This document shows, piece by piece, positions 34,199 through 42,895 of a stretch of 64,000 nt of DNA. The stretch is from Chloroflexota bacterium (GTDB lineage Bacteria > Chloroflexota > Anaerolineae > Anaerolineales > E44-bin32): NCBI GenBank assembly GCA_022561385.1, contig JADFRG010000002.1, positions 1 to 64,000 of the forward strand. Direction: 5' to 3'. Numbering within the stretch: position 1 is the first letter of the stretch; every line of letters starts with the position of its first letter. Below the pieces are notes generated by a model that saw only the letters and a program-made list of their open reading frames with translations, ran no database searches and was not told where the DNA came from. A program made the position numbers and the translations under genes.

Positions 34199-36163
34199 CT
34201 ATTTCTCAAGCGATTTTCGGATCATCGAAATGTCATCGCTCAGTGACCGGAGTGCCTTCGCTCGAGGATCGGATACTTTGGCCACGCCCACCGCCGACAA
34301 CAAGCCGATCCATGCGACCGCCGGCCAGATCCAGGGTTGGGCACGAATTTGCTCGATTCCCGCTTCCGAGATGGCGATCTCGGGTTCTGAGTTAAGATTT
34401 CTCGGCTGGATAGTATCTGCTGGAGCCAGCGGCGCGGGAACCAGCTCGAGCTCGACCTCTGGGACGATGATCCGGCCAACATCGCTCGCCCGGTTGCCGA
34501 CTCGGTCCCACGCAGTTGCCACGACCCTATATTCGCCAGGTCCTGCCAGCTTCCCATCTGGCATACGGCCGTTCCAATTCACGGCCCGCGGCACACTCGA
34601 GCCATCATATTCAGTGGTGAGCAGAATGTTTTCGCCGCTGCTGATTACGACTTCAACGCCGCCTAATCCGATCCCGCCCTCTTCCACGGTCAATTTCCCC
34701 GTTTCGCTTACCAACCACATATCAGGGATGTCGACGTAAGGAGGAACATTGTCGACCCGCAACGTAATCCGAGCGGTGGATTCCAGGTTGCCGGCGACGT
34801 CGGTAGCTCGAACCAGAATGACATAAGTGCCGTTGGGAAGATCCGAAGAATCCCAGGACACCTGCCAATTGCCGCCGGCTCGCTCTACAACGCCCCAGCT
34901 CTCGCCCTCGTCGTAGGAAATCTCCACTGACGCCAGCCCCGAAGTGCGGTCGCTGCTTTGTCCGATTAACGGGATGACGCCGGATACCCACGTCTCAGAA
35001 CCATTCGGAGGGTTGATAAACGCCGATTCGGGAGGTTGCGTATCTATTTTGATAGTCGGCCCATCCGCCGTCTTTTCGTTTCCTGCAACGTCTTGCGCTC
35101 GGTATCGAGGGGTGTAGGTTCCGTCGGCTGAAATCATGAGCGGCCCGGATTGCCATTCCCCCACGCCATCGCTCACCTCGATCTTTGACACTCCCGAGAG
35201 ACTGTCCGAGGCAGAAGCGAAGACGCTGACCGGCGAGACATACCATCCGTCCCGGCCTTGGGTGCCACTTAATTCGGGAATCAGGGTTGGCGGCGTTCCA
35301 TCGATCCGAATCTGTATCGAATCGGTCGACTCGTTTCCAGCTCGATCGACGACTCGCGCCTGGACGTTGTAAACCCCGTCGCCTCCCACTTGCGCTCCGC
35401 CGGCCCAGCCGCCTCCATTGACGGAAACATCCGCAGCCGCAACACCCGAAATCGCATCCGTACCGCTCACCGACACATCGACCGTGCCGCCGCGATACCA
35501 GCCACCATTTCCTGCTGAGCCCCCGCTCAGTCTGAGGTCGATGCTCGGGGGGCTGCCATCGGCTTTCCATTCCGCGGATGCCTTTTCGCTTGTATCGCCG
35601 TAGGATGAGAGCGCCCAGAATTCGATGGTAAAGTTACCCTCGCCCCCACCAGCATATGAACACGCAACGGAAGCGGAATCGGCCGGATCGCACAACAGAC
35701 CGCCGGGATTGCCTTCGATACTCTCTATGACCTTTCCCGAGAGCGGTTCGTTGGCGCTGAGTTCCAGGGAGGTTCCCCCCCGACACCATCCATCATTGCC
35801 GGGCGAGGCGCAGCTCATGGAGCCGCTTACGATTGCGGGAGGCAAGCTGACTGTTTGAGTCGTGTAGGATTCGCGGCAGCCACAGGAGTCACCCGGCGAG
35901 GGCCAACCGAACGCGCTCATCTGCGCGTTGCCGCTGGGGTGTGATCCGCCTGCATCGGGGCAGGGATTGCCCGGTGCGAACCAACCCCGCGGATATCCGG
36001 ATTTATCACAGTACCAGCGATCGCCACTCGGATTCCGAACGTCTTTAGTGGTGGTTCTGCTAGGCCCCGTGAATCCAGCCCAGGCGACCGCGACCACGGC
36101 CACCGACAGCGTAATGCCTAAGAGGAAGCCATTCCAAAGGCTTCTGCGAACGATAATTTTCAA
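34199..36163 (-). CDS. Exported Ig-like repeat protein, membrane-anchored
   Basis: A 654-residue surface protein with a signal-anchor N terminus (LLGITLSVAVVAVAWAGF) and a Cys-containing N-terminal region. At least four Ig-like repeats follow, of the kind found in bacterial Big and OmpL47-like proteins. Repeats share GNDGWCRGGTSLEL, GNGGWYRGGTVDVSV and GRDGWYVSPVSVFA, with recurring DRAGNES or DVAGNE segments. A C-terminal membrane helix (WIWPAVAWIGLLSAVGVA) and a short charged tail end the protein. The start is TTG with TATAGT about 27 nt upstream. It is probably an adhesin or cell-surface scaffold, divergent from a lipoprotein gene. Confidence 0.78.
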   Translation of the reverse strand: MKIIVRRSLWNGFLLGITLSVAVVAVAWAGFTGPSRTTTKDVRNPSGDRWYCDKSGYPRGWFAPGNPCPDAGGSHPSGNAQMSAFGWPSPGDSCGCRESYTTQTVSLPPAIVSGSMSCASPGNDGWCRGGTSLELSANEPLSGKVIESIEGNPGGLLCDPADSASVACSYAGGGEGNFTIEFWALSSYGDTSEKASAEWKADGSPPSIDLRLSGGSAGNGGWYRGGTVDVSVSGTDAISGVAAADVSVNGGGWAGGAQVGGDGVYNVQARVVDRAGNESTDSIQIRIDGTPPTLIPELSGTQGRDGWYVSPVSVFASASDSLSGVSKIEVSDGVGEWQSGPLMISADGTYTPRYRAQDVAGNEKTADGPTIKIDTQPPESAFINPPNGSETWVSGVIPLIGQSSDRTSGLASVEISYDEGESWGVVERAGGNWQVSWDSSDLPNGTYVILVRATDVAGNLESTARITLRVDNVPPYVDIPDMWLVSETGKLTVEEGGIGLGGVEVVISSGENILLTTEYDGSSVPRAVNWNGRMPDGKLAGPGEYRVVATAWDRVGNRASDVGRIIVPEVELELVPAPLAPADTIQPRNLNSEPEIAISEAGIEQIRAQPWIWPAVAWIGLLSAVGVAKVSDPRAKALRSLSDDISMIRKSLEK

Positions 36164-36191
36164 AGTGTTTCGGGTAGTGCCGGAGTACTAT

Positions 36192-37439
36192 ATGAAAACT
36201 CAGATCCGCTCAAACGCAACAGGACCCCGGTACTACCCCCGTAATAGGGGCGTATTAGACACGGGCAAACGCAGGGTAGAAACAGGCATTGCCATAACCC
36301 TGATGGCTATCGGAGGCGCAATCGGAGGCTGCACGAGCACGAAAGCAACCGTACTCCCGGAACCGCCGGTTGAGATTCGAGAGGCCTCCGCCATCCCAAG
36401 CGGCAAGCCCACCGCAGCGGCTGCGCTCCCCACCGACCGGCCTCCCACGCAGGCTCCAGCCCAACGCGACCCGCCGAGCACTCAAGGCCCTGTTTCGGTT
36501 GAGGTGGCTCCACTATTGGTCGCCGGAAAATTGACCCTACAAGCTGAAATACCGATCATCCGGAGCGATTTTGGAGTCAGGTTCGCCTTTTCACCCACCG
36601 AGGATGTGTTGCTTCATTCGGGGGCCGGGCTACAAATCCAACGCGTCGACTGGGAGCGCAATCAGACCCTCGATGCGATCACGGGGTTCGAGAACTACCC
36701 GCCGATCACGATCTCACTGTCCCCCGATGGATCCACTATTGTCGCGGACGATGGTCCCCTGATTCGAGTGTGGGATTCCCTGAGCGGTGCACCCGTGCAA
36801 CAGCTGCAGCTCTCACCAATTTCAACCATCATCGACGCCGGATTCCAAGCTGAAAATCTGTACTTTGCGGTGGACTACTTCGGGAATGTGGCCCTGTGGG
36901 ATCCAAATGGATGGGGAGAGATCTCCCGCTTCAGCTCTCCCGGGCGTATCGATTCGGGCCTGCTTTTTCCGGGCGGGCAGGCGGTGGCCTTACAGGATCG
37001 CGATCGAAGAGAAGTCCTGATATTCGATCTGGAAGGTCAGAAAATCGGATCCGTCCCGATTCGGGACGAGCATGCAGAGCTGCTTTATGGATCCCCTCAA
37101 GCGGACAGGATCATGTTACATGTCAACCGTGGACTGCCATCGGAGGGCATCAAGATCCTTCGGATCGATTCCGGAGAATCAGTCCTCGATCTTCCAATGC
37201 TCAACTTCCGCTATTTTGCGGTTTCGGACGAGTGGGACCTATTGGCGGCCATGGACGTGTTTAATCGCCTGAGGATCTATAACCTGCCGGAAGGAGAGCT
37301 CGTGCTCGAGCAAGAGCTTGAAGGGGTCGTGCGTACCCTGGGTCTGGCGATGTCACCCAATGGCAGCCATCTGGCGGCCTACGTTTTGAAGGGTGCCGGC
37401 GAAGGGGGTGCCATACAGATATGGGGGGCGGGAGAATAG
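36192..37439 (+). CDS. Lipoprotein with WD40-like beta-propeller
   Basis: A 415-residue exported protein. A long basic N-terminal region leads to a hydrophobic stretch (TGIAITLMAIGGAIGGC) ending in a lipobox-like GGC, then a Pro/Ala-rich linker. The rest shows propeller blades: ISLSPDGSTIVADDGPLIRVWD, FAVDYFGNVALWD and LAMSPNGSHLAAYV. Such surface propellers usually bind proteins or sugars. The ATG at 36192 is the only plausible start giving the signal peptide. It is divergent from the Ig-repeat gene, with short leaders on both sides. Confidence 0.72.
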   Translation: MKTQIRSNATGPRYYPRNRGVLDTGKRRVETGIAITLMAIGGAIGGCTSTKATVLPEPPVEIREASAIPSGKPTAAAALPTDRPPTQAPAQRDPPSTQGPVSVEVAPLLVAGKLTLQAEIPIIRSDFGVRFAFSPTEDVLLHSGAGLQIQRVDWERNQTLDAITGFENYPPITISLSPDGSTIVADDGPLIRVWDSLSGAPVQQLQLSPISTIIDAGFQAENLYFAVDYFGNVALWDPNGWGEISRFSSPGRIDSGLLFPGGQAVALQDRDRREVLIFDLEGQKIGSVPIRDEHAELLYGSPQADRIMLHVNRGLPSEGIKILRIDSGESVLDLPMLNFRYFAVSDEWDLLAAMDVFNRLRIYNLPEGELVLEQELEGVVRTLGLAMSPNGSHLAAYVLKGAGEGGAIQIWGAGE

Positions 37440-37472
37440 GGGATCCAGTCGCCTTAGCCTTGTTCTTGCGAG

Positions 37473-38624
37473 TTACTGGCCGTAGATCGAACTTTGGGGA
37501 TGATAGGCTGCCCACCCGTACCATTCGGTGACAAATGAAGTTACGTAGGTGAGATTCGAGCCGGCCTGCGGGCCGCTAATGGCCTTTCCTGAGATATCCC
37601 ATCGAGTTCCTTCTGAGTCGATAATCTGATCCCCCTCGGCCGCAAAATACAACCGTTCTCCATCCACCGCCGCTTCAAACGCCAGGCCAAAGTCGGTACC
37701 CGGCTCAAGGAAAACTACGATCGGCATCCCGCCAAGCGTATCTTCGATAACCTGTAACGCGCTTCCGAATTCTGCCAGGACATAGGCGCGGTATTCCGAC
37801 CCGGCGTTCACGCCAAGCACCAGTTCGTTCTCCGACAAACGGTCGTCCCAGTTGAGAATTGTGGCCAAGAATTGGGGACCGAGCCCACCCCGGCCCGGCT
37901 CGATACTCCGGTAACGAGCTTCGAATTCCGGATACCAATCCAGTACCGTCGTGTCAGGATATGTTGCCAGCCAATTTGACCATGTCGTATGCACGATAGG
38001 CCGCAACTCGAGCGCAATCCCCTGCTCGGCCAACGGACCGGTCAGAATCGAACCATCGTAGTGCGTCCACACCGACCCGGTCTGCCGGTCGGCCATCACG
38101 AACAGGCCATTGTAGAGGCCATAGACGTCGAACGTGTAGCGAACTCCATTTACCTCGGGGTTGAACCCAACCCCGCTTGAGCAAACCACTCAATAGGTGA
38201 CCAGGTAGGGTTCGCCGTCTATTTGATCGTTGGCGATGTGATGGTAGGCCATCTGGGAGATCGGATAGGCACGCGCCTCGTCGCCCACCACCACCCCCAG
38301 GACCTGTTCGTCTGGAGCCAGCCAGCTCGCCTGGACGCCTGGGACCACGGCCGGGTCGTTTAAGGCAATGAAACGCGACCCTGGGCCGATTGCTAATCCT
38401 TCCGGGTCGAATTCGACCTCTAACTGAATTTCTCCAGGCGCAACCGCCGTGTCGGCGCTTGAGTTCGCATATTGCGGTTGCGCAGTGGGCGCGGCGGCGA
38501 TCGATGTCGCCGATGGCTCGGTTGGAGAATCAGCAACCGCGTGTTGCGCAATGGGCGGCGTGGCGCATGCGGCCATCACAGCAACCGATAATACGTAGAA
38601 CAAACCTGTCGCGATCGTGAACAT
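37473..38624 (-). CDS. DUF3179-like lipoprotein with in-frame TGA: probable selenoprotein
   Basis: One 383-residue gene read through a single in-frame TGA (38192-38190, residue 145). Residues 1-144 hold a lipoprotein signal (LSVAVMAAC) and the first half of a DUF3179 domain: ARAYPISQMAYHHIANDQ, then DGEPYLVTY. The next codon is TGA, followed directly and in the same frame by VVCSSGVGFNPEVNG. The family as I know it reads VTYCxLCxS here, so the TGA replaces the first Cys of CxxC and gives UxxC. The second half continues the domain and appears to duplicate it without the Cys pair. A SECIS-like hairpin follows the TGA, and SelB is encoded at 19627-21519. The TAAATT box 13 nt before the ATG suggests leaderless expression. 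A nonsense-mutated pseudogene is the alternative. Confidence 0.88.
38156..38175 (-). promoter_or_regulatory. SECIS-like hairpin downstream of the in-frame TGA
   Basis: A perfect 8-bp stem CGGGGTTG/CAACCCCG with apical loop GGTT begins 14 nt after the TGA, placing the loop 22 nt downstream. Bacterial SECIS elements lie directly after UGA with an apical loop about 16-37 nt away that contains an early G, often GGU. This hairpin meets those rules and lies within the coding sequence. Confidence 0.8.
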
Positions 38625-38725
38625 TGTTCCTAATTTAACTCCGACGCGTGTTTAGAATGTAACCGGCCTGTAAGTGATTGGTAAGCGTACGCGGGTCACC
38701 TTGTGGTGGTAAACTCGCCGCCCAA

Positions 38726-39694
38726 ATGCAATCCGAAGCTGTCTCGCACCCAAATATCGCGTTGATCAAGTACTGGGGAAACCGAGACAATGAATTGCGC
38801 ATCCCCGCCAATGGATCAATTTCCATGACGCTCGGAGGGTTGGAAAACCGGATGACCGTGCAATTCGACGCAAAATTCGAAACCGATACGCTCATGATCA
38901 ACGGCAAATCAGCCGCCCCCCCTATGCTCGAAAGAGCCAGCCGACACTTAGACTTGATGCGCCGCCAGGCCGGGATCGACGCTGGAGCTAGAGTGGAAAG
39001 CGTGACCAACATCCCGCTCGGTGCAGGCATCGCGTCCTCTGCGGCCGCCTATGCGGCCCTCACCCTTGCGGCCGCCTCCGCCCTGGGACTGGAACTCGAC
39101 CAGCGAGCGCTCTCCAGGATCGCCCGGCGGGGATCGGCGTCGGCGGCCCGCTCAATTTACGGCGGATTTGTCGAGCTTATAGCCGGTGACGGCGACCACT
39201 CGAGTTTTGCAAAACAAATCGTGCCCGCGGATCATTGGCAGATTATCGATCTCATCGTGCTCGTGGACGAGGACATCAAACACACCGGCTCCACCTCCGG
39301 GCACGCGCTTGCCGCTTCCAGCCCGCTGCAGCAGTCCCGGATAGTCGATGCCCCGCGTCGGCTGAAGGTTTGCCTGAAGGCCATTCTGGACCGAGACTTT
39401 GAGTCTCTGGCTCAAATAGTGGAGCGGGACAGCGACATGATGCATGCCATCATGATGACGTCTGAGCCACCGCTCCATTTCTGGAACGGAGATACCCTTC
39501 AAATTATGGCCGTCGTCCGCGATCTCCGGGCGCAGGGTGTTTCGGTCTGTTATACAGTGGACGCCGGCCCAAACGTGCATTGCCTCTGTCTTCCAGGTAG
39601 CGAAGCCGATGCCTTGCAGGCCCTCACCGACGCCGGAAAGCGGCCCTGGAGGGTACTCCGCGGGCACCCCGGACCTGCGGCAAGGGTGGTATGA
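38726..39694 (+). CDS. Diphosphomevalonate decarboxylase family enzyme
   Basis: A 322-residue GHMP-fold enzyme of the mevalonate pathway, normally converting mevalonate 5-diphosphate to isopentenyl diphosphate with ATP. It has SHPNIALIKYWGNRD at the N terminus, NIPLGAGIASSAAAYAAL (the ATP-binding GHMP motif), RRGSASAARSIYGGFVEL (with the conserved Arg) and CYTVDAGPNVHCL at the catalytic Asp. Relatives include phosphomevalonate decarboxylase, reported from Roseiflexus, and mevalonate 3-kinase, so the exact substrate is open. The ATG at 38726 is chosen by homology. It is divergent from the selenoprotein gene. No other mevalonate gene lies in the window. Confidence 0.86.
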   Translation: MQSEAVSHPNIALIKYWGNRDNELRIPANGSISMTLGGLENRMTVQFDAKFETDTLMINGKSAAPPMLERASRHLDLMRRQAGIDAGARVESVTNIPLGAGIASSAAAYAALTLAAASALGLELDQRALSRIARRGSASAARSIYGGFVELIAGDGDHSSFAKQIVPADHWQIIDLIVLVDEDIKHTGSTSGHALAASSPLQQSRIVDAPRRLKVCLKAILDRDFESLAQIVERDSDMMHAIMMTSEPPLHFWNGDTLQIMAVVRDLRAQGVSVCYTVDAGPNVHCLCLPGSEADALQALTDAGKRPWRVLRGHPGPAARVV

Positions 39695-39771
39695 ATGTCC
39701 GAGTACGGCACAGATAGGCCGGGTGATATAATCGAGCGAATTTCTCGAAATGAGCGTCGGCAACACTTCTA

Positions 39772-40821
39772 ATGACTGATTTTGTCTTGTTTGCGCTGGT
39801 GCTGGGGGCCCTGATCGTCGGCCACGAATTAGGGCACTTCATCGCGGCTCGCCTCACGAATGTGCGTGTTAAGGAGTTCGGCCTGGGCTTTCCGCCACGC
39901 CTGGTGACCCTTTTTGAAGCCGGCGGCACTCGTTTTACACTGAACCTGATCCCGCTGGGAGGTTTTGTTCGCCCCGATGGCGAGGACGATCCTTCGGTGG
40001 AGGACGGTTTGGCGGCGGCAAACAAGCGCACCCGCGCTGCGGTACTCATTGCCGGACCGCTCGCCAATGTGTTGCTCGCGGTTGTCGCATTTACGGCGGC
40101 CTATAAATTTGCTGCCCCGGATCCGGAATTGGTCTTGATTACCAGCGTCGAACCTGGCTCTCCGGCGGCCTCGGCGGGCGCGCTGGCCAAGGACATCATC
40201 CTGGCAATCGATCAAGTCGAAATCAACAATTTTCAGACCTTGCAAGAGGCCATCAACGATCGACTGGGCGATCCGACATCTATGCTGGTACGGCGGGGCG
40301 AGGAATTAGTTAGATTGCCGATGACGCCTCGCCTGAACCCCCCTGAAGGTCAGGGGCCGGTGGGCGTGACGCTTGGGAATCCGACGCGCGCCGTGGGTTG
40401 GCTGGAGGCCATTGGCTTAGGCCTGAATTCCACGCGATTTCAATTCACCGCAATGGTGTATCTGCCCAGCCGGTTGATTCGTGGCGAGCTCGCTCCGGAG
40501 GAGGCGCGGATCAGCGGCCTGAAGGGTATGTACGATATGATGGTCTGGGCAGGCCAAATCGATCGCTCTTCTCAGCGACCCTTTTTGACCCTGAACCTCA
40601 TCGGCGTCATCAGCGCCGGGCTGGCATTGGCAAACCTGCTTCCGATTCCGGCCCTGGACGGCGGAAGGTTGATGTTCGTGGGCTTCGAAGCCGTATTTGG
40701 CAAACGGGCCCTCCCCGAACACGAGGGACTTGCGCACACGGTCGGTTTTATGGTGTTGCTGGCGCTCATTATCTACGTGAATCTGCAGGATTTCATCAAC
40801 CCCATCAATCTCCCCAGGTAG
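39772..40821 (+). CDS. rseP: Site-2 zinc metalloprotease RseP
   Basis: A 349-residue intramembrane protease that cuts anti-sigma factors or signal-peptide remnants. The active site GHELGHFIAARL lies in TM1 (His18, Glu19, His22), with the partner motif NLLPIPALDGGRLMF near the C terminus. A PDZ domain (about 110-190) lies between the membrane helices. A 9-codon upstream ORF (ATG 39750 to TGA 39779) overlaps the start and could couple translation. TATAAT at 39727 is the likely -10. The HEAT-repeat gene follows 7 bp later. Confidence 0.92.
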   Translation: MTDFVLFALVLGALIVGHELGHFIAARLTNVRVKEFGLGFPPRLVTLFEAGGTRFTLNLIPLGGFVRPDGEDDPSVEDGLAAANKRTRAAVLIAGPLANVLLAVVAFTAAYKFAAPDPELVLITSVEPGSPAASAGALAKDIILAIDQVEINNFQTLQEAINDRLGDPTSMLVRRGEELVRLPMTPRLNPPEGQGPVGVTLGNPTRAVGWLEAIGLGLNSTRFQFTAMVYLPSRLIRGELAPEEARISGLKGMYDMMVWAGQIDRSSQRPFLTLNLIGVISAGLALANLLPIPALDGGRLMFVGFEAVFGKRALPEHEGLAHTVGFMVLLALIIYVNLQDFINPINLPR

Positions 40822-40828
40822 TAATCCA

Positions 40829-41785
40829 GTGGAAGATTCCTTCGTTGATCTGCTTCAATCGCTGACCAACGACGCGGAGCCAGTAGCGGAAATCCCGCTG
40901 GCAGGGCTTTCCGATCTGGATGCCGCCCGGTTGGGAATGTTTGCCGACGTTTGGGAACACATGAGTTCCGATCGGCGGCATTCGATTCTGGAAGAGCTCC
41001 GCTCAGCGGCGGACCAGAAAATCGAACTGACTTTCGAGGCCATCAACCGACTTGGATTGGAGGACTCCCACTCTATCGTACGATCACAGGCAATTGAGAA
41101 TCTCTGGGAGAGCGAGGACCCGGGACTTGTCAACAAATTCCTTCTGAGATTAAAGGAGGATTCTGCCCCGGAGGTCAGGGCCGCCGCCGGCCAGGCGCTC
41201 GGCGTCTTCGTGTTGATCGGCGAGACTCGCGAGCTTGACCCAAACCTCCGGAATAGATGCGAGGAATCGCTCCTTCGCGCGGCGAGCAGTGATGCGAGTG
41301 AGGAAGTCCGCAATGCCTGCCTCCAATCTCTTGGATACTCATCCCGCCCCGAAGTGACAGATCTGATTCGGAAGGCCTATGGCGCAGACAGTGAGAGGAG
41401 ACTTACAGCTGCGCTGCGTGCCATGGCTCGCTCCGCAAACGAAAATTGGACAGACCAGGTCCTGGCCCGGCTGAACGACCCATCCCCCCATATACGGCTG
41501 GAGGCCGTACGTGCGGCGGGTGATATCGGCGTGCGGGAGGGCATTCCCGACCTGATTGAGCTTCTTGAAGATGTCGATGAGTCGGTCTGGCACGCGGCCG
41601 TGTGGTCGCTGAGCCAGATTGGCGGACCTCGGGCGACAAAAACGCTTAAGGAAATGGCCGAAGGTAAGCTAGATGAAGGCGAGCGGCAGCTTGTACTCGA
41701 TGCCATAGATCATCTTGAATTTTTCGAAGACACGCGGGACTTCATCGAGTTCGATCCAGACCATTCGCAGGACCTCAAGGCTTGA
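40829..41785 (+). CDS. HEAT-repeat protein
   Basis: A 318-residue soluble protein built of alpha-helical HEAT/PBS-lyase-like repeats from about residue 80 to 295. Repeats include SHSIVRSQAIENLWES, APEVRAAAGQALGVFV, SPHIRLEAVRAAGDIG and DESVWHAAVWSLSQIG. Such solenoids are protein-binding scaffolds. Start is GTG, 7 bp after rseP. The stop overlaps the AEC transporter start by 4 bp (TTGA), so the three genes form an operon. Its partner is unknown. Confidence 0.82.
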   Translation: MEDSFVDLLQSLTNDAEPVAEIPLAGLSDLDAARLGMFADVWEHMSSDRRHSILEELRSAADQKIELTFEAINRLGLEDSHSIVRSQAIENLWESEDPGLVNKFLLRLKEDSAPEVRAAAGQALGVFVLIGETRELDPNLRNRCEESLLRAASSDASEEVRNACLQSLGYSSRPEVTDLIRKAYGADSERRLTAALRAMARSANENWTDQVLARLNDPSPHIRLEAVRAAGDIGVREGIPDLIELLEDVDESVWHAAVWSLSQIGGPRATKTLKEMAEGKLDEGERQLVLDAIDHLEFFEDTRDFIEFDPDHSQDLKA

Positions 41786-42693
41786 GCGAGCTGCTCAACC
41801 TTTTTACCAATAACATCCTTCCAATCCTCCTGGTGGCGAGTGTCGGCTTCGTGCTTCAGAAGCTGCTTAAATTTGATCCCCGCCCCCTCTCCCAGGTCAC
41901 ATTTTATGTGCTGTCGCCCGCGCTAGTATTCACCCTTCTAGTCTCGGCAGAGATTGAAGGGGGCCGCGTCTTGTCGATGATGGCCTTTGCCGCACTGGTG
42001 GTGTTGTTAACTGCCGGATTGAGTTTTGGAGTTGGCCGGACACTCGGACTCGGAGGCAAACATGTGGCCGCCTTTCTGCTGACCACAACCTTCATGAACG
42101 CCGGCAACTATGGTCTCTCGCTAAATAAGTTCGCCTTTGGTGACTTCGGCCTGGCGCTAGCCAGCATCTATTTTGTGGCCAGTCAAATGATGACCCACTC
42201 GCTGGGTGTGTACATTGCTTCCGTGGGGGGCAGCGGCACGCTTCAAGCATTCAAAGGATTGACCCGGGTGCCCTCCGTTTATGCCATCCCGCTGGCGCTC
42301 GGAATTCGAGCGCTCGATATTGCGGTCCCCCTCCCTATCAGCCGGCCCATTGAACTGCTATCGCTTGCTACGGTGCCTACCATGTTGCTGCTGCTTGGAA
42401 TGCAGATCGCCCGCGCGGGGGTGCCTCGCTACCGGAAGTCGCTTAGCGCGAGTGTGGCCATTAAGCTGCTCGCGGCGCCTGCAATTGCGTTCCTGATCGC
42501 ACCCCTCATCGGACTTGAAGGCCTCGCACGCGACGTGGGTATCCTGCAATCGGCAATGCCGACGGCGGTAATGACCACGATCATCGCTACCGAATACGAT
42601 GCTGAAGCGGCTTTCGTAACCGGCGCGGTACTGGTGACCACGCTTCTCAGCCCTCTCACCCTGACGCCATTAATAGCCGTACTGCTTGGTTGA
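41782..42693 (+). CDS. AEC-family transporter (auxin efflux carrier type)
   Basis: A 303-residue permease with about ten membrane helices in two halves, as in the AEC/BART superfamily. Family features are FYVLSPALVFTLLV, MNAGNYGLSLNKFAFGD and a late ILQSAMPTAVMTTIIATEYD. AEC proteins export or import small organic acids such as malate, and the substrate here is not predictable. The TTG start overlaps the HEAT gene stop. A bidirectional terminator lies 160 bp downstream. Confidence 0.87.
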   Translation: MSELLNLFTNNILPILLVASVGFVLQKLLKFDPRPLSQVTFYVLSPALVFTLLVSAEIEGGRVLSMMAFAALVVLLTAGLSFGVGRTLGLGGKHVAAFLLTTTFMNAGNYGLSLNKFAFGDFGLALASIYFVASQMMTHSLGVYIASVGGSGTLQAFKGLTRVPSVYAIPLALGIRALDIAVPLPISRPIELLSLATVPTMLLLLGMQIARAGVPRYRKSLSASVAIKLLAAPAIAFLIAPLIGLEGLARDVGILQSAMPTAVMTTIIATEYDAEAAFVTGAVLVTTLLSPLTLTPLIAVLLG

Positions 42694-42852
42694 GGCCAAA
42701 GGGCGTCAAGTACCCCGAAGGGAGCTACTGTAATCACGTCCGAATATTTCGAGCTTTACGGTGGGAGTGCCGAACTTGGCCGGACAGTATTCTGGAGGAA
42801 GCAGGAGCATCCCAAACGCAGAGCGACTTTGCTGATCGGGCCTGGAATCAAA

Positions 42853-42876
42853 GGGCCCGCCGGTTATGGCGGGCCC
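42853..42876. terminator. Bidirectional terminator
   Basis: A perfect 9-bp stem GGGCCCGCC/GGCGGGCCC encloses a 6-nt loop, followed by AATTTTCT on the plus side and TTTGATT on the minus side. It separates the AEC transporter gene from the convergent small membrane gene. I see nothing else in 42694-42852. Confidence 0.85.
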
Positions 42877-42895
42877 AATTTTCTATCGGGTGCCG

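Noticed and set aside
37473-38624. Two separate genes or a nonsense-mutated pseudogene at the DUF3179 locus
   Set aside because: The second ORF begins in the same frame at the codon after the TGA and neither half is a complete domain. The TGA falls on the family Cys, a SECIS-like hairpin follows, and SelB is encoded nearby. A pseudogene stays possible but is less economical.
42694-42852. Open frame between the AEC transporter and the terminator
   Set aside because: About 45 codons read without a stop, but there is no ATG, GTG or TTG at a sensible place and no recognisable similarity.
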